64,000 nt of DNA from ZC4RG35 sp964571765 (GCA_964571765.1 CAZNDH010000005.1:44565-108564); one strand, 5' to 3'. Counted from the stretch's first letter, positions 19,183 to 28,561 are shown. The notes: a model not told the origin generated them from the letters alone. Translations and numbers: made by a program.

Positions 19183-20931
19183 CTAGTGGTCTGTGGTTGG
19201 AATGCCCGGGCCGGCGCCGAGGACAGGGATCCTGGCGGTGAACGCCGACCCGGCTCCGAGACGGCTCTCCACCGACACCGAGCCTCCGTGACTCTCGGCG
19301 ACATGGCGCACGATGGCCAGCCCGAGACCGGTGCCGCCGGTGGCGCGGGCCCTCGCCGAGTCCACCCGGTAGAACCGCTCGAAGACCCGATCGAGGTCGC
19401 GGCTGGGGATTCCTTCGCCGGTGTCGGACACCCGGAGCACCGCCTCTCCGCCCTCCGACGACAAGCTGACCACTATCCGGCCTTCTCTCAGGGTGTGCCG
19501 AATCGCGTTGTCGAGGAGGTTTCGCACTGCACTCCCCAGATCCCGTCGACTTCCCAGCACCCGGACCGCTGACACCTCCACCTCGAGAGACAGGTGATTG
19601 TCCTCGGCCCGATCCCTCACCCGCTCCACCTCCTCGGTCACGACCTCGTCCAGCTGCATCGGCACCAACTCGGGTGTCTCGCGCTCCAACCGGGAGAGAT
19701 CGAGCAGATCGGAGACCAGCCGATCGAGTTGACGGGCCGAGCCCTCGATCTGGTTGGCGAACGACTCAGCCGAAGGGTCTTGGCGGCTCAGGGCGATTTG
19801 CAGCGCCTCGGCGGCGGCGACGATGGTGGCCACCGGTGTCTTCAGCTCATGGGAGGCGTTGGCGACGAAGTCGCGGCGCATCGAGTCGATCCGGATTCGC
19901 TCGGTGATGTCCACGATCACCAGGAGCACTCGTCCCCCCGGGGCCAGTGCGGTGGCAGTCGCCCTCAGCTTCCGGGCGGGGACGCCATGATCCACCTCAC
20001 GGCTCGCCACCTCACCGGTCTCCCTGGTCTCCCTGACCGCTTCCTGGAGCTGGAGCGGAGTCATCGCGCCCAACCGGACCGGCACCTCGCCCAGGATCTC
20101 TTCGGCGGCAGGATTGACGTAGGCGACGTTGTCATCGGCCTCGACCAGGACCGTGCCCTGGGGAATCGCCCCCAGAACCACCTGCAGGGTGGCGGAAGAC
20201 TGCTCCGCCTCGTCGATACGACCCCCGAGGTCTCTGACCATGGTCCCCAAGGCGACCCCGAGACGATCGAACTCGGCGATCCGGGAACGTTGTGGCCTCA
20301 CCCGGAGGTCGCCGTCGGCGATGGCCTGGGCCTGGTCGGCCAGGGAAGTGACCGGTCTGGCGATCCGCCTCCCGAAGAGCCCGAGGAGGACTACCCCGAT
20401 CACGCCTCCTGCCAGGGCGGCGGCGGCGATCGCCCGACGGGTCCGATCCAGCTCGGCCTCGATGACGCTGGTGGCGGTGGCCAAACGGACGATCACCCCG
20501 TCGGATGCAGGAAGGGCCAGATATCTCTGGTCGAAGCCGGTACTGGCACTGACTCTGGTGTCGAACCCGATCGCCCCTGCCACCGCGGCGTCCACCTCTG
20601 GCCGGCCCAAATGGTTCTCCATCAGAGCGGGGTCTTGATGAGAGTCGGCAATGACTCCCCCGGATGTGTCGATGAAGGTGACCCTGATCCCACCCGCCTC
20701 GGCCATCACCGCCGCCCAGTCTCCCCACTCCCGTCGATCTGGAGGCAACCCCGCAGACACCGCCCGGGCCAGGGACTCGAGGTCGGAGTCGAGGTCGTCG
20801 AGCCAGATATCACGGATAGAGCGGTCGACCAAGCCGGTCACCAGGGTGACCAGAACCAGGGCGGCCACCGACCCGAGGAGGACCAGGCGGGCGGCAAGGG
20901 AAGTCCGACCCGCCCCCTGCCCGTCACTCAT
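19183..20931 (-). CDS. Phosphate sensor histidine kinase (PhoR/SenX3-like)
   Basis: A 582-residue membrane kinase. Helices at about 13–35 and 165–187 flank an extracellular sensor of about 130 residues. HAMP (about 185–240), PAS (about 250–340), HisKA with the phospho-acceptor in NASHELKTPVAT, then HATPase_c with N-box RNLLDNAIRHT, G1 VSDTGEGIP, F-box FERFYR and G2 GGTGLGLAIVRH. It overlaps the response-regulator gene by 8 bp. SenX3 lacks a large extracellular domain, so this is closer in layout to PhoR of Bacillus. With phoU and pstSCAB upstream, it most likely reports phosphate supply. Confidence 0.92.
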   Translation of the reverse strand: MSDGQGAGRTSLAARLVLLGSVAALVLVTLVTGLVDRSIRDIWLDDLDSDLESLARAVSAGLPPDRREWGDWAAVMAEAGGIRVTFIDTSGGVIADSHQDPALMENHLGRPEVDAAVAGAIGFDTRVSASTGFDQRYLALPASDGVIVRLATATSVIEAELDRTRRAIAAAALAGGVIGVVLLGLFGRRIARPVTSLADQAQAIADGDLRVRPQRSRIAEFDRLGVALGTMVRDLGGRIDEAEQSSATLQVVLGAIPQGTVLVEADDNVAYVNPAAEEILGEVPVRLGAMTPLQLQEAVRETRETGEVASREVDHGVPARKLRATATALAPGGRVLLVIVDITERIRIDSMRRDFVANASHELKTPVATIVAAAEALQIALSRQDPSAESFANQIEGSARQLDRLVSDLLDLSRLERETPELVPMQLDEVVTEEVERVRDRAEDNHLSLEVEVSAVRVLGSRRDLGSAVRNLLDNAIRHTLREGRIVVSLSSEGGEAVLRVSDTGEGIPSRDLDRVFERFYRVDSARARATGGTGLGLAIVRHVAESHGGSVSVESRLGAGSAFTARIPVLGAGPGIPTTDH

Positions 20932-21634
20932 CGACGAACTTGTACCCGAGCCCGCGTACCGTCACCAGATGGCGAGGCTGTGAGGGGTCTTCCTCGATCT
21001 TCTCCCGCAGCCGCTTGATGTGGACGTCGAGGGTCTTGGTGTCGCCGAAGTAGGAGGGCCCCCACACCTCGTCGATCAAGGTGTGCCGCTCGGCGAGACG
21101 ATTCTTCCTCCGGATCAGCGATTCGAGAAGCTCGAACTCCTTGGGCCGGAGCTGGACGGGGGCACCGCCCACCCGGACAACGTGAGCGTCGATGTCCATC
21201 TCTACGGGGCCTCCCCGGATCACCTCATTGGTGTCGGCGAGGAGCCCGGTCCGTGAAACCCTGCGCAGCTGGGACCGGACCCTGGCCACCAGCTCTCGCA
21301 TCGAGAACGGCTTGGTCATGTAGTCGTCGGCACCCAGCTCGAGACCGGCCACTTTGTCAGACTCGGCATCCTTGGCGGTGAGCATGATGATCGGGGCGTC
21401 GGAGAACGAGCGCACCTGTCGGCACACATCGAGCCCAGACATGCCGGGGAGCATCAGATCGAGGAGCACGACGTCCGGACCGTGTACCCGCGCCGACTCG
21501 ACACCGGCCAGCCCGGTCACCGCCACCAGCACCTCGAAGCCTTCGCTCTCCAACGAGTAGCGGATCGAATCGGCCAGGCCTTGCTCGTCTTCGACTACCA
21601 GGATTCGGTATGGCCTCCGATCGGCTGTCGTCAT
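20924..21634 (-). CDS. Phosphate response regulator (PhoP/RegX3-like)
   Basis: A 236-residue OmpR-family regulator. Receiver residues are all there: acidic pair in VVEDE, phospho-acceptor Asp in LLDLMLPG, Thr in MLTAK and Lys in TKPF. The winged-helix domain has RPKEFELLESLIRRKNRL and DTKTLDVHIKRLREKIEEDP, then TVRGLGYKF. The start ATG shares one base with the phoU stop. The likely target is the GTTCACC-type direct repeat in front of pstS at 26422–26440. Confidence 0.93.
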   Translation of the reverse strand: MTTADRRPYRILVVEDEQGLADSIRYSLESEGFEVLVAVTGLAGVESARVHGPDVVLLDLMLPGMSGLDVCRQVRSFSDAPIIMLTAKDAESDKVAGLELGADDYMTKPFSMRELVARVRSQLRRVSRTGLLADTNEVIRGGPVEMDIDAHVVRVGGAPVQLRPKEFELLESLIRRKNRLAERHTLIDEVWGPSYFGDTKTLDVHIKRLREKIEEDPSQPRHLVTVRGLGYKFVDE

Positions 21635-22323
21635 CAGGAGGTGATTATCCCGCCTTCATCGAACTCGGCGCGCTCACCGGTGATCAAGTAGGCAGTCTGC
21701 TCACCGAAGTCGACTGCCTGATCACCGAGACGCTCCAAGGCGCGGGACACCATGAGCATCTTGGTGGCCCACTCGAGCAGCAGAGGGTCGGTCCCCACCG
21801 CCACCGCCTCCCGGTACATGTTGGCGTTGAGCCGGTCGACGGGCTCGTCCATCGAAGGGAGGAGTCGGGCCTCGTCGAGGTCCTGACGCAGATAGGCCTG
21901 GGTGGCGGTGCGAATCATCGGCCGCACCAGATCGCCCATCTCCCGGGCCATCTCGCAGATCTTCTCCACCCGGGGCAAGCCGTCGTTGAGTTTGGTGATC
22001 TTGGCGATGTTGACGCACTGGTCACCCATCCGCTCGAAGGTGGCGCTCAGCTGGAGCAGGGCGGTCATCCTCCGCAGATCGCTGCCGAGCGGCTGGTTGC
22101 GTGCCATCAGGGTGGTCCAATCGTGATGGGCCTCCAGATAGATCCGGTCTATGGCGTCGTCCATGGCGATCACCCGGTCGGCGAGTTCGATGTCACCTTC
22201 GGTGACCGCATCCACCGCCATGCCCACCATGGTCTCGGCACGGTCGACCATCCCCAGGATCTTTCGCTCCAGCTCCTCGAGGCCTTGGTGAAAGTGGACG
22301 TTGGCGTCGTGAGCCGATGTCAT
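21634..22323 (-). CDS. phoU: Phosphate-signalling complex protein PhoU
   Basis: A 229-residue helical protein with two PhoU repeats of three helices. The metal-binding E/D-rich motifs are DRVIAMDDAIDRIYLEAHH and RLGDQAVDFGEQTAYL. PhoU damps PhoR kinase activity when the Pst transporter is saturated. Its ATG overlaps the pstB stop (ATGA) and its stop overlaps the response-regulator start by one base, so stoichiometry is tightly coupled. Length fits the family. Confidence 0.95.
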   Translation of the reverse strand: MTSAHDANVHFHQGLEELERKILGMVDRAETMVGMAVDAVTEGDIELADRVIAMDDAIDRIYLEAHHDWTTLMARNQPLGSDLRRMTALLQLSATFERMGDQCVNIAKITKLNDGLPRVEKICEMAREMGDLVRPMIRTATQAYLRQDLDEARLLPSMDEPVDRLNANMYREAVAVGTDPLLLEWATKMLMVSRALERLGDQAVDFGEQTAYLITGERAEFDEGGIITS

Positions 22324-23225
22324 CCGAACCTGCCAGTTATGTAGTCCTCGGTCTCTTTCTTGTGGGGTGCGGTAAAGATTTGATCGGTTGGGGAGTACTC
22401 CACCAGTCTGCCGGTCCTCGCTCCCCTGTCGGTGACGTCGACACTGAAGAATGCCGTCATGTCGGAGACCCGGGCAGCCTGTTGCATGTTGTGGGTGACG
22501 ATGACGATGGTGTACTCGTTCTTCAGGTCGAGCATCAGCTCCTCGATGCGGTTGGTGGCGATCGGGTCGAGGGCCGAGCACGGCTCGTCCATCAACACCA
22601 CGTCCGGTCTGGTGGCGATGGCACGGGCGATGCACAGACGTTGCTGCTGCCCGCCCGAAAGGGTCAGACCGCTCTGATCGAGCTTGTCCTTGACCTCGTC
22701 CCATAGGGCGGCCTGCACCAGAGCTCCTTCAACTATGGGCGTCAGATCTCCCTTGCGGACCCCGTTGAGCTTGGGCCCGAACGCCACGTTGTCGAAGATC
22801 GTCTTGGGAAAAGGGTTGGGTTTCTGGAATACCATGCCGATCCGCCTCCGCACCTCGACCGGGTCGACCCCCTCGTCATAGATGTCCTCCCCGTTGTAGA
22901 CCACCGTTCCCTCGACCGATGACCCGGGGATCAGGTCGTTCATCCGGTTGAGCGAGCGAAGGATTGTCGACTTGCCGCATCCCGACGGGCCGATCAGTGC
23001 CGTGATCTGGTTCCGGGCGATGTCGAAGCTGACGTCCTCGACCGCCCGGAAGTCCCGGTAGTAGACGTTGAGACCGTCGACATCGAAGACAGGGGGGTCT
23101 TCGCCCATCCCGCTGGCAGTGGTCTCGGGGCTCACCATCCGGCCGAGCATGGGGGGTGGCGCCGTGGCTTGCCCGATGCTCAACTCGTCTCTCCCTTCCG
23201 CCTCGATTCCACCCATGCCGTTCAT
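22320..23225 (-). CDS. pstB: Phosphate ABC transporter ATPase PstB
   Basis: A 301-residue ATPase. After an unusually long N-terminal extension of about 40 residues comes the PstB core: LNVYYRDFRAVEDVSFDIARNQITALIGPSGCGKST, LRSLNRMNDLIPG, VGMVFQKPNPFP-equivalent IGMVFQKPNPFPKTIFDNVAFG, LSGGQQQRLCIARA, VVLMDEPCSALDP and VTHNMQQAARVSD. Start ATG 23225 is chosen because it overlaps the pstA stop as ATGA; a start nearer to the core (for instance after the extension) is also possible. It powers PstCA. Confidence 0.95.
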   Translation of the reverse strand: MNGMGGIEAEGRDELSIGQATAPPPMLGRMVSPETTASGMGEDPPVFDVDGLNVYYRDFRAVEDVSFDIARNQITALIGPSGCGKSTILRSLNRMNDLIPGSSVEGTVVYNGEDIYDEGVDPVEVRRRIGMVFQKPNPFPKTIFDNVAFGPKLNGVRKGDLTPIVEGALVQAALWDEVKDKLDQSGLTLSGGQQQRLCIARAIATRPDVVLMDEPCSALDPIATNRIEELMLDLKNEYTIVIVTHNMQQAARVSDMTAFFSVDVTDRGARTGRLVEYSPTDQIFTAPHKKETEDYITGRFG

Positions 23226-24154
23226 CGGTGACCCGCCAACCTGGCTCTCGATCCGATCCAACGCGCTACAACGGTGAAGACCAGGATGATGGCAAGCAGG
23301 CACAGGGCACCACCCCATGCTCGTTCGATCCCCGGTGCGAACGGTTGCCGGGCACCGTTGTAGATCTGCAGGGGGAGGGCGCCGATCGGCGTGTTGAACA
23401 GGGCGGTGATGATGTTGACGTTGCCAAAGGCCGTCAGGATCAAGGGAGCAGTCTCACCGGCACCACGGGCGACGGCCAGCATCGAGCCGGTGCTGAGGCC
23501 GGGTGCTGCCGCCGGAAGGACCACCTTGAGGGTGGTCTGCCAACGACGAGATCCGAGTGCGTAGGCTCCCGCCCTCAGGTCATCGGGAACGGTTTTCAGG
23601 ATCTCCTCCGAGGCTCGTACCACGATCGGGAGCATGATGACCGCAATGGCCACGGCAGCTGGAAACGCACCGAAGGTGAAGCGGCGGTTCGAGCCGATGA
23701 TGACGATGGCGTAGACCGCCAGACCGACGAAGACAGAGGGAATCCCGGTCATGACGTCGGTGAAGAACCGAACCACCCTGGCCAGCCACCCACGGCCATA
23801 CTCCACCAGGTAGACCGCGGCCATGATGCCAACCGGCACTGCCATCACCGTCGCCCAGGTGACGATGATCGCGGTGCCGACGAAACCGGCGGCGTACCCT
23901 CCGCCTTGGCGCCGTGGCGGAGGCTCCGGCTGGGTGAAGAACTCCCAGCCAATGACCACCGCACCTCTGCGGGCCACCTCGACGAGGATCAGCACCAACG
24001 GTATCGAGGCCAGGATCATCATCGAGGTGAGGACCACCTTTATCACCGAGTCGACCCTTTGCCGCCTGGTGGCATTGCCCTGCTTCACCCGGAGTGAGCG
24101 ATGACCGGTTGGGGTGAGCTGCTGGGACTCGAGTTGGGAGGGAGGAGCTGTCAC
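23222..24154 (-). CDS. pstA: Phosphate ABC transporter permease PstA
   Basis: A 310-residue membrane protein with six predicted helices. PstA marks include WEFFTQPEPPP, GGGYAAGFVGTAIIVTWATVMAVPVGIMAAVYLVEYG, MTGIPSVFVGL, LRAGAYALGSRRWQTTLKVVLPAAAPGLSTGSMLAVARGAGETAPLILTAFGN. The GTG at 24154 is preferred because it forms a GTGA overlap with the pstC stop and has GGGGAG upstream. It pairs with PstC for high-affinity phosphate uptake. Confidence 0.95.
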   Translation of the reverse strand: MTAPPSQLESQQLTPTGHRSLRVKQGNATRRQRVDSVIKVVLTSMMILASIPLVLILVEVARRGAVVIGWEFFTQPEPPPRRQGGGYAAGFVGTAIIVTWATVMAVPVGIMAAVYLVEYGRGWLARVVRFFTDVMTGIPSVFVGLAVYAIVIIGSNRRFTFGAFPAAVAIAVIMLPIVVRASEEILKTVPDDLRAGAYALGSRRWQTTLKVVLPAAAPGLSTGSMLAVARGAGETAPLILTAFGNVNIITALFNTPIGALPLQIYNGARQPFAPGIERAWGGALCLLAIILVFTVVARWIGSRARLAGHR

Positions 24155-25131
24155 AGTGAGCTCCCCCCGACCTGGCCAAACCTCCACACCACCAGGCGGG
24201 CCAACATGTTGACCACCATGGTGACGGTGAAGAGGACCACGCCGATGCCCATCAGGGCGAGAAGGGTCTCTCGTGAGGCATCCTGGAAGGTGGCGGCGAT
24301 GTGGGCGGCGAGGGTGTCACCGGGAAAGAACAGTCTCCCACCGAGTCTCTGCGAGCCCCCCACCAGCATCAGCACCGCGATGGTCTCACCGAGGGCGCGG
24401 CCCAGCCCGAGCATGGTTGCTCCCACGATCCCGCTGAACGACCGGGGCACCACCACCCGGCTCATCACCTCCCAGCGGGTGCTCCCCAATCCGTATGCGG
24501 CGTTGATCTCGTCGATCGGGGTAGTGGCCACCACCTCTCGAACGATTGCGGTGATGATCGGCAGGATCATGATCGCCAGGACCACGCCTGCGTGGAAGTA
24601 GTTGACGTTGGGCACCGGTGCCGCCAGCCAGGGGATGAAGCCGCCGAAGGACTCGGCTACCCAGTTGGTGAAGGGGTGGAGCAGGGTGGGGACGAACCAG
24701 AGGAGCCCCCAGAGCCCGAAGACGATCGAGGGTATGGCGGCAAGTACCTCGACCACGTAGGACAGCATGGTGCGGACCTGGCGCGCCGCATAGAAGTTGA
24801 TGTACACCGCCACCGCCAGGGCCATGGGGAGGGCCAGCCCCACCGCAATCGCCGAGGTATAGACGGTGCCGAAGATGAAGGGCCAGGCTCCATAGGTCCC
24901 GGTGAACATCTGGTTGCTGGGACCTGCTCGCCATTCGGTACCGAAGAAGAACTCCAGCACCCCCTGGTACCGGAACACCGGAGTCGAGTCCACCACCGTC
25001 CTGAGGACCATCGCTGCCAGGACGAGGAGGACGCTGATACCACTGAGCCGCAGCGCCCAGCCGAACAGCCGATCGGAGTGCCGGCCGAACCCGGTCGCCT
25101 TGAGGCCGCCTCCAGGCCGCTTGGTATCCAT
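24151..25131 (-). CDS. pstC: Phosphate ABC transporter permease PstC
   Basis: A 326-residue permease with six helices. PstC features: FRYQGVLEFFFGTEWRAG, WPFIFGTVYTSAIAVGLALPMALAVAVYI, LAAIPSIVFGLWGLLWFVP, IMILPIITAIVREVVATTP, EINAAYGLGSTRWEVMSRVVVPRSFSGIVGATMLGLGRALGETIAVLMLVG. ATG 25131 is given; a TTG two codons upstream (25137) sits at a better distance from AGGAG and could be the true start. It lies 46 bp after pstS and overlaps pstA by 4 nt. Confidence 0.94.
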   Translation of the reverse strand: MDTKRPGGGLKATGFGRHSDRLFGWALRLSGISVLLVLAAMVLRTVVDSTPVFRYQGVLEFFFGTEWRAGPSNQMFTGTYGAWPFIFGTVYTSAIAVGLALPMALAVAVYINFYAARQVRTMLSYVVEVLAAIPSIVFGLWGLLWFVPTLLHPFTNWVAESFGGFIPWLAAPVPNVNYFHAGVVLAIMILPIITAIVREVVATTPIDEINAAYGLGSTRWEVMSRVVVPRSFSGIVGATMLGLGRALGETIAVLMLVGGSQRLGGRLFFPGDTLAAHIAATFQDASRETLLALMGIGVVLFTVTMVVNMLARLVVWRFGQVGGSSL

Positions 25132-25177
25132 GGTCAATTCGTGATCTCCTGGTGGGTGCGGGCTCGACTTTCCTTGC

Positions 25178-26317
25178 TCAGTCCAAGGATCCGGTTCGGG
25201 CGATGGCCTCGAGGACCCTGGTTCGCAGGCCTTCACCGAGCGGGGCGTATCCCAGCTCCTCGGCGGCGAGGATGGCCGCCGGATCGGAGACCGCCCAGGC
25301 CCAGTAGTCCTTGAGGATGCCGGCTGTGTTGCCTTCGTATCCACACTCCCAGGTGAAGTTCCACACCGCACCCACGATCGGATAGCCGTCGCCTCCGACA
25401 CCGGTTATGTCGAACTGAAAGGTGTCTGGGATCTCCAAGACTTCCAGCGCCTCGCTGGTCGCCTCCAGTGTGGCCTTCACCGGGTTGCCGTCGGAGTTGA
25501 TGATCTGAGCGGTAGGGAGCTGGTTGATGATGGCGTATGCCTGGTTGACGTAACCGATTCCGCCGGGGTTCTGCTGGATCCCAGCGGTCACGCCTTCGTT
25601 CCCCTGGCCACCGACGGTCTCTGCGGGCCACTGGACCTCGGTGCCGCTGCCCAGACTCCAGGTCGAGGTGTCGTTCTCCAGGTACGTGGTGAACACGCTG
25701 GTGGTTCCGGACCCATCAGAGCGATGGACCACGGTCATCTCCTGGTCGGGCAGGTCACGCCCCGGGTTGAGGGCTGCGATCGCTTGATCGCTGAAGTTTG
25801 TGATCCTGCGCTCGAAGATGTCGGCGACCACCTCTCCAGAGAGGATCAGGTCGTCGAACTGGGGGTCACCGAAGGCCACCTCGACCGCTCCGAACAGGAC
25901 CGGCCACTGCAGGGCGTCACATCCACGGGCTCTCCGGGCCTCCTCCAGGTCGGCGTCCCGTAGGTAGCGCTCCGATGTCCCCCAGTCGACCGTTTGCTCC
26001 TTGAACTGGGTGATACCCCCGCCCGAGCCGATCGACTGGTAATTGATGGTGACCCCGGGCTGGACGAACCGGGTGTAGTCGAAGGCCCAGTCCTGGTAGA
26101 CCGGATTGGGGAATGTCGCCCCGGCACCGTTGATGTCGCCTTCGAGGCGGACCGGGGCGGTGGTGGTCGGGCCACCCGGCGCCGTGGTTCCCGGTGCTGT
26201 GGTGACCGTCGTCTGCCCGGCGGCCGTGGTGTCGGTGAACCCGCCGCCCCCACAGGCAGCGAGGATCAGGGCAAATGTGGTGAGCCCCACCGGTCCGGCC
26301 CATCTCGTGTTCTTCAC
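25178..26317 (-). CDS. pstS: Phosphate-binding lipoprotein PstS
   Basis: A 379-residue binding protein with lipobox ILAAC, a Thr/Pro-rich linker (about 28–55) and the PstS core: INGAGATFPNPVYQDW, VTINYQSIGSGGGITQF, VDWGTSERYL (usually DFGASD), VHRSDGSGTTSVFTTYL, GNEGVTAGIQQNPGGIGYVNQAYA. These loops hold phosphate through Ser, Thr, Arg and Asp. The GTG start at 26317 is preceded by AGGAG at 9 nt. It heads the pst operon and sits behind a PHO box. Confidence 0.95.
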   Translation of the reverse strand: MKNTRWAGPVGLTTFALILAACGGGGFTDTTAAGQTTVTTAPGTTAPGGPTTTAPVRLEGDINGAGATFPNPVYQDWAFDYTRFVQPGVTINYQSIGSGGGITQFKEQTVDWGTSERYLRDADLEEARRARGCDALQWPVLFGAVEVAFGDPQFDDLILSGEVVADIFERRITNFSDQAIAALNPGRDLPDQEMTVVHRSDGSGTTSVFTTYLENDTSTWSLGSGTEVQWPAETVGGQGNEGVTAGIQQNPGGIGYVNQAYAIINQLPTAQIINSDGNPVKATLEATSEALEVLEIPDTFQFDITGVGGDGYPIVGAVWNFTWECGYEGNTAGILKDYWAWAVSDPAAILAAEELGYAPLGEGLRTRVLEAIARTGSLD

Positions 26318-26384
26318 GGATCAGTCTCCTTGTAGGGAGTTCCAGGCACGCCTGGGGTCGCGGGCGATCCCACGACCACCCGGC

Positions 26385-26390
26385 AAGGTA
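26385..26390 (-). promoter_or_regulatory. Likely -10 element of the pstS promoter
   Basis: TACCTT on the minus strand, about 27 bp downstream of the PHO box. The hexamer expected at -35 (GCTGAG) is poor, as is common for promoters that depend on an activator such as PhoP. Confidence 0.4.
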
Positions 26391-26421
26391 TTGGGCCCGG
26401 TTTTCCGCTCAGCGAGGAGAG

Positions 26422-26440
26422 GGTGAACGAGAAGTGAATT
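26422..26440 (-). promoter_or_regulatory. PHO box upstream of pstS
   Basis: On the minus strand ATTCACT and GTTCACC follow each other with an exact 11-bp period, the direct-repeat geometry of PhoP boxes in Streptomyces and relatives (consensus GTTCACC). It is about 105 bp ahead of the pstS start. The response regulator at 20924–21634 is the natural binder. Confidence 0.75.
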
Positions 26441-26442
26441 GT

Positions 26443-26466
26443 TGTCCCCCCGTTCACGGGGGGACA
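26443..26466 (-). terminator. Hairpin after ppk
   Basis: TGTCCCCCCG, loop TTCA, then its exact complement: a 10-bp GC-rich stem, 16 bp past the ppk stop. It separates ppk from the PHO-box promoter of pstS, so pst can be induced apart from ppk. No T-tract. Confidence 0.6.
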
Positions 26467-26482
26467 GAACCCAGACCGCGGC

Positions 26483-28534
26483 TCAGATGTGAGCGCTGGC
26501 GCGGGCCAGGGCGAGGTCCTGGAGGGCGACGTGGGTGTCGATGCCGGTGCGCGGAGGCACCCGGCGCCACGACCCGTCGTGTGCCATCTCCCAGGCGAGG
26601 TTGTCGTCGGCGAGGACCACGTCGAGGATCTCGTCGAGACGGAACTGGAGGTCGGGGTCGGTGACCGGTGCCAACGCCTCGACCCGACGGTCCAGGTTGC
26701 GGGGCATCATGTCTGCCGAGCCGATGTAGTAGTGCCGCTCCCGGCCCCTGTTCCCGAATCGGTAGATCCGGGAGTGCTCCAGGTAGCGTCCCACGATCGA
26801 CCGCACCCCGATGTTCTCGGACAACCCGGGCACACCAGGGCGGAGGCAGCAGATCCCTCGGATTATCAGCTCGACCCGGGCACCCGACTGCGAGGCGTGA
26901 TACAGGGCCTCGATGATCCCCTCGTCGACCATCGAATTCATCTTCATGGTGATGTGCCCGTCGGGTCGCTCCGCTTCCGACATGATCAGCTCCACCATCC
27001 GGTTGCGCACCCCATCGGGCGAAACCGCGATCTTCCGGTAACTCCTCTGCCGGCTATACCCGGTCAGATAGTTGAAGAGGTCGGAGAGGTCGGCACCCAG
27101 GTCGGGGTCGGCCGAGAACACGCCGAGGTCCTCATAGGTCCGTGCCGTCTTCTCGTTGTAGTTGCCGGTGCCGATGTGGGCGTAGCGGACCACTCGGTCT
27201 CCCTCTCGTCGCATGACCAGCGCGATCTTGGTGTGGGTCTTCAGGCCGACCACCCCATACATGACATGGACCCCGGATTCTTCGAGTCGCTGGGCCCACT
27301 CGATGTTGCGCTCCTCGTCGAAGCGGGCCTTGAGCTCGACCAGGGCGACCACCTGCTTGCCTTCCTGGGCAGCCTCGATCAGCGAGCGCATGATCATGCT
27401 GTCGGTGGTGGTGCGATACAGGGTGAGCTTGATGGCAAGGACGTCGGGATCCTTGGCCGCCCGGGCGATGAAGGCCTCGACGGTCGAGGGGAACGAGTCG
27501 TAGGGGTGGTGGACGATGAGGTCGCCCTGCCTGACCACCTCGAACATGTCGACGGTCTCAGACAGCGGGACCGAGACCCTAGGTGGGACGACACCGGCGA
27601 ACGAGTCGAACTTGAGCTCGGGACGGTCGAGGTCGAACAGGCTCCACAGCCCGGACAGGTCGAGTGGCCCTTCCACCCGAAACACATCCTCGTCGCCGGC
27701 CCCCATCTCCCGCATCAAGAGGTCGAGAATGTCTTCGGGGATGTCGGGGTGGACCTCGAGCCGCACCATCCGTCCGAACCTGCGCTGGGTGAGCTCCGAC
27801 TCGATGGCCATCAACAAGTCGCCACCCTCGTCCTCCTCCACCTCGAAGTCGGCGTTGCGGGTGACCCGGAAGGCGTGATGGCGGAGCACCTCCATGCCGG
27901 GGAAGAGTGATTCGATGTGGGCGGCGATCACCTGCTCGAGGGGGACGAAGCGCTCCCCGTCGGGGAGAACCACGAATCGGGGGAGGATCGGCGGGATCTT
28001 CACCCTGGCGAACTTGGAGATCCCGGTCTCCGGGTTGCGCACCACGATGGCCAGGTTGAGCGACAGGTTGGAAATGTAGGGAAAAGGGTGGGAGGGATCG
28101 ACTGCCAGGGGCGTGACCACAGGGAAGACCAGCTCGCGGAACTGCGTGTCGAGGAACTCGCGGTCGTCGGCATCGAGGGTCGAGTAGTCGCTGAACACGA
28201 TGCCCTCGGCCGACAGCGCCGGGGCGATCTCGGACATGAACCTCTTGGAGACCTCCTCGTACTGATGCTCCACTTCCTGGCGGATCGCCGCCAGCTGTTG
28301 ACTGGGGGTCATCCCGTCCGGGGTGGCCGCCCTGAACCCGTGGGCCAGTTGCTCCTTGAGACCGGCCACCCTCACCTGGAAGAACTCGTCGAGGTTGTGC
28401 GCCCAGATGGCGAGGAACTTGGCCTTCTCCAGCACCGGGAAGTCCTCGCGGGCGGTCAGGGCGAGTACCCGCCGGCTGAAGGCCAGCCAGGAGATCTCCC
28501 GATTGATGAAATGCTCCGGCGAAGAGGTGAACAT
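26483..28534 (-). CDS. ppk1: Polyphosphate kinase 1
   Basis: A 683-residue enzyme that makes long-chain polyphosphate from ATP reversibly. Domain order: N domain (INREISWLAFSRRVL, LAIWAHNLDEFFQVRVAGLK), head domain, then two PLD-like C domains. The autophosphorylated histidine lies in VGLKTHTKIALVMRRE, the second catalytic histidine in NSMVDEG...RGICCLRPGVPG...GRYLEHSRIYRF. YAHIGTGNYNEKTARTYEDLGVFSAD is a PPK1 signature. It follows a tetR gene by 27 bp on the same strand and precedes the pst operon. Confidence 0.96.
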   Translation of the reverse strand: MFTSSPEHFINREISWLAFSRRVLALTAREDFPVLEKAKFLAIWAHNLDEFFQVRVAGLKEQLAHGFRAATPDGMTPSQQLAAIRQEVEHQYEEVSKRFMSEIAPALSAEGIVFSDYSTLDADDREFLDTQFRELVFPVVTPLAVDPSHPFPYISNLSLNLAIVVRNPETGISKFARVKIPPILPRFVVLPDGERFVPLEQVIAAHIESLFPGMEVLRHHAFRVTRNADFEVEEDEGGDLLMAIESELTQRRFGRMVRLEVHPDIPEDILDLLMREMGAGDEDVFRVEGPLDLSGLWSLFDLDRPELKFDSFAGVVPPRVSVPLSETVDMFEVVRQGDLIVHHPYDSFPSTVEAFIARAAKDPDVLAIKLTLYRTTTDSMIMRSLIEAAQEGKQVVALVELKARFDEERNIEWAQRLEESGVHVMYGVVGLKTHTKIALVMRREGDRVVRYAHIGTGNYNEKTARTYEDLGVFSADPDLGADLSDLFNYLTGYSRQRSYRKIAVSPDGVRNRMVELIMSEAERPDGHITMKMNSMVDEGIIEALYHASQSGARVELIIRGICCLRPGVPGLSENIGVRSIVGRYLEHSRIYRFGNRGRERHYYIGSADMMPRNLDRRVEALAPVTDPDLQFRLDEILDVVLADDNLAWEMAHDGSWRRVPPRTGIDTHVALQDLALARASAHI

Positions 28535-28561
28535 TTGGCACCGGTTCCTAGCAGGGACGGA

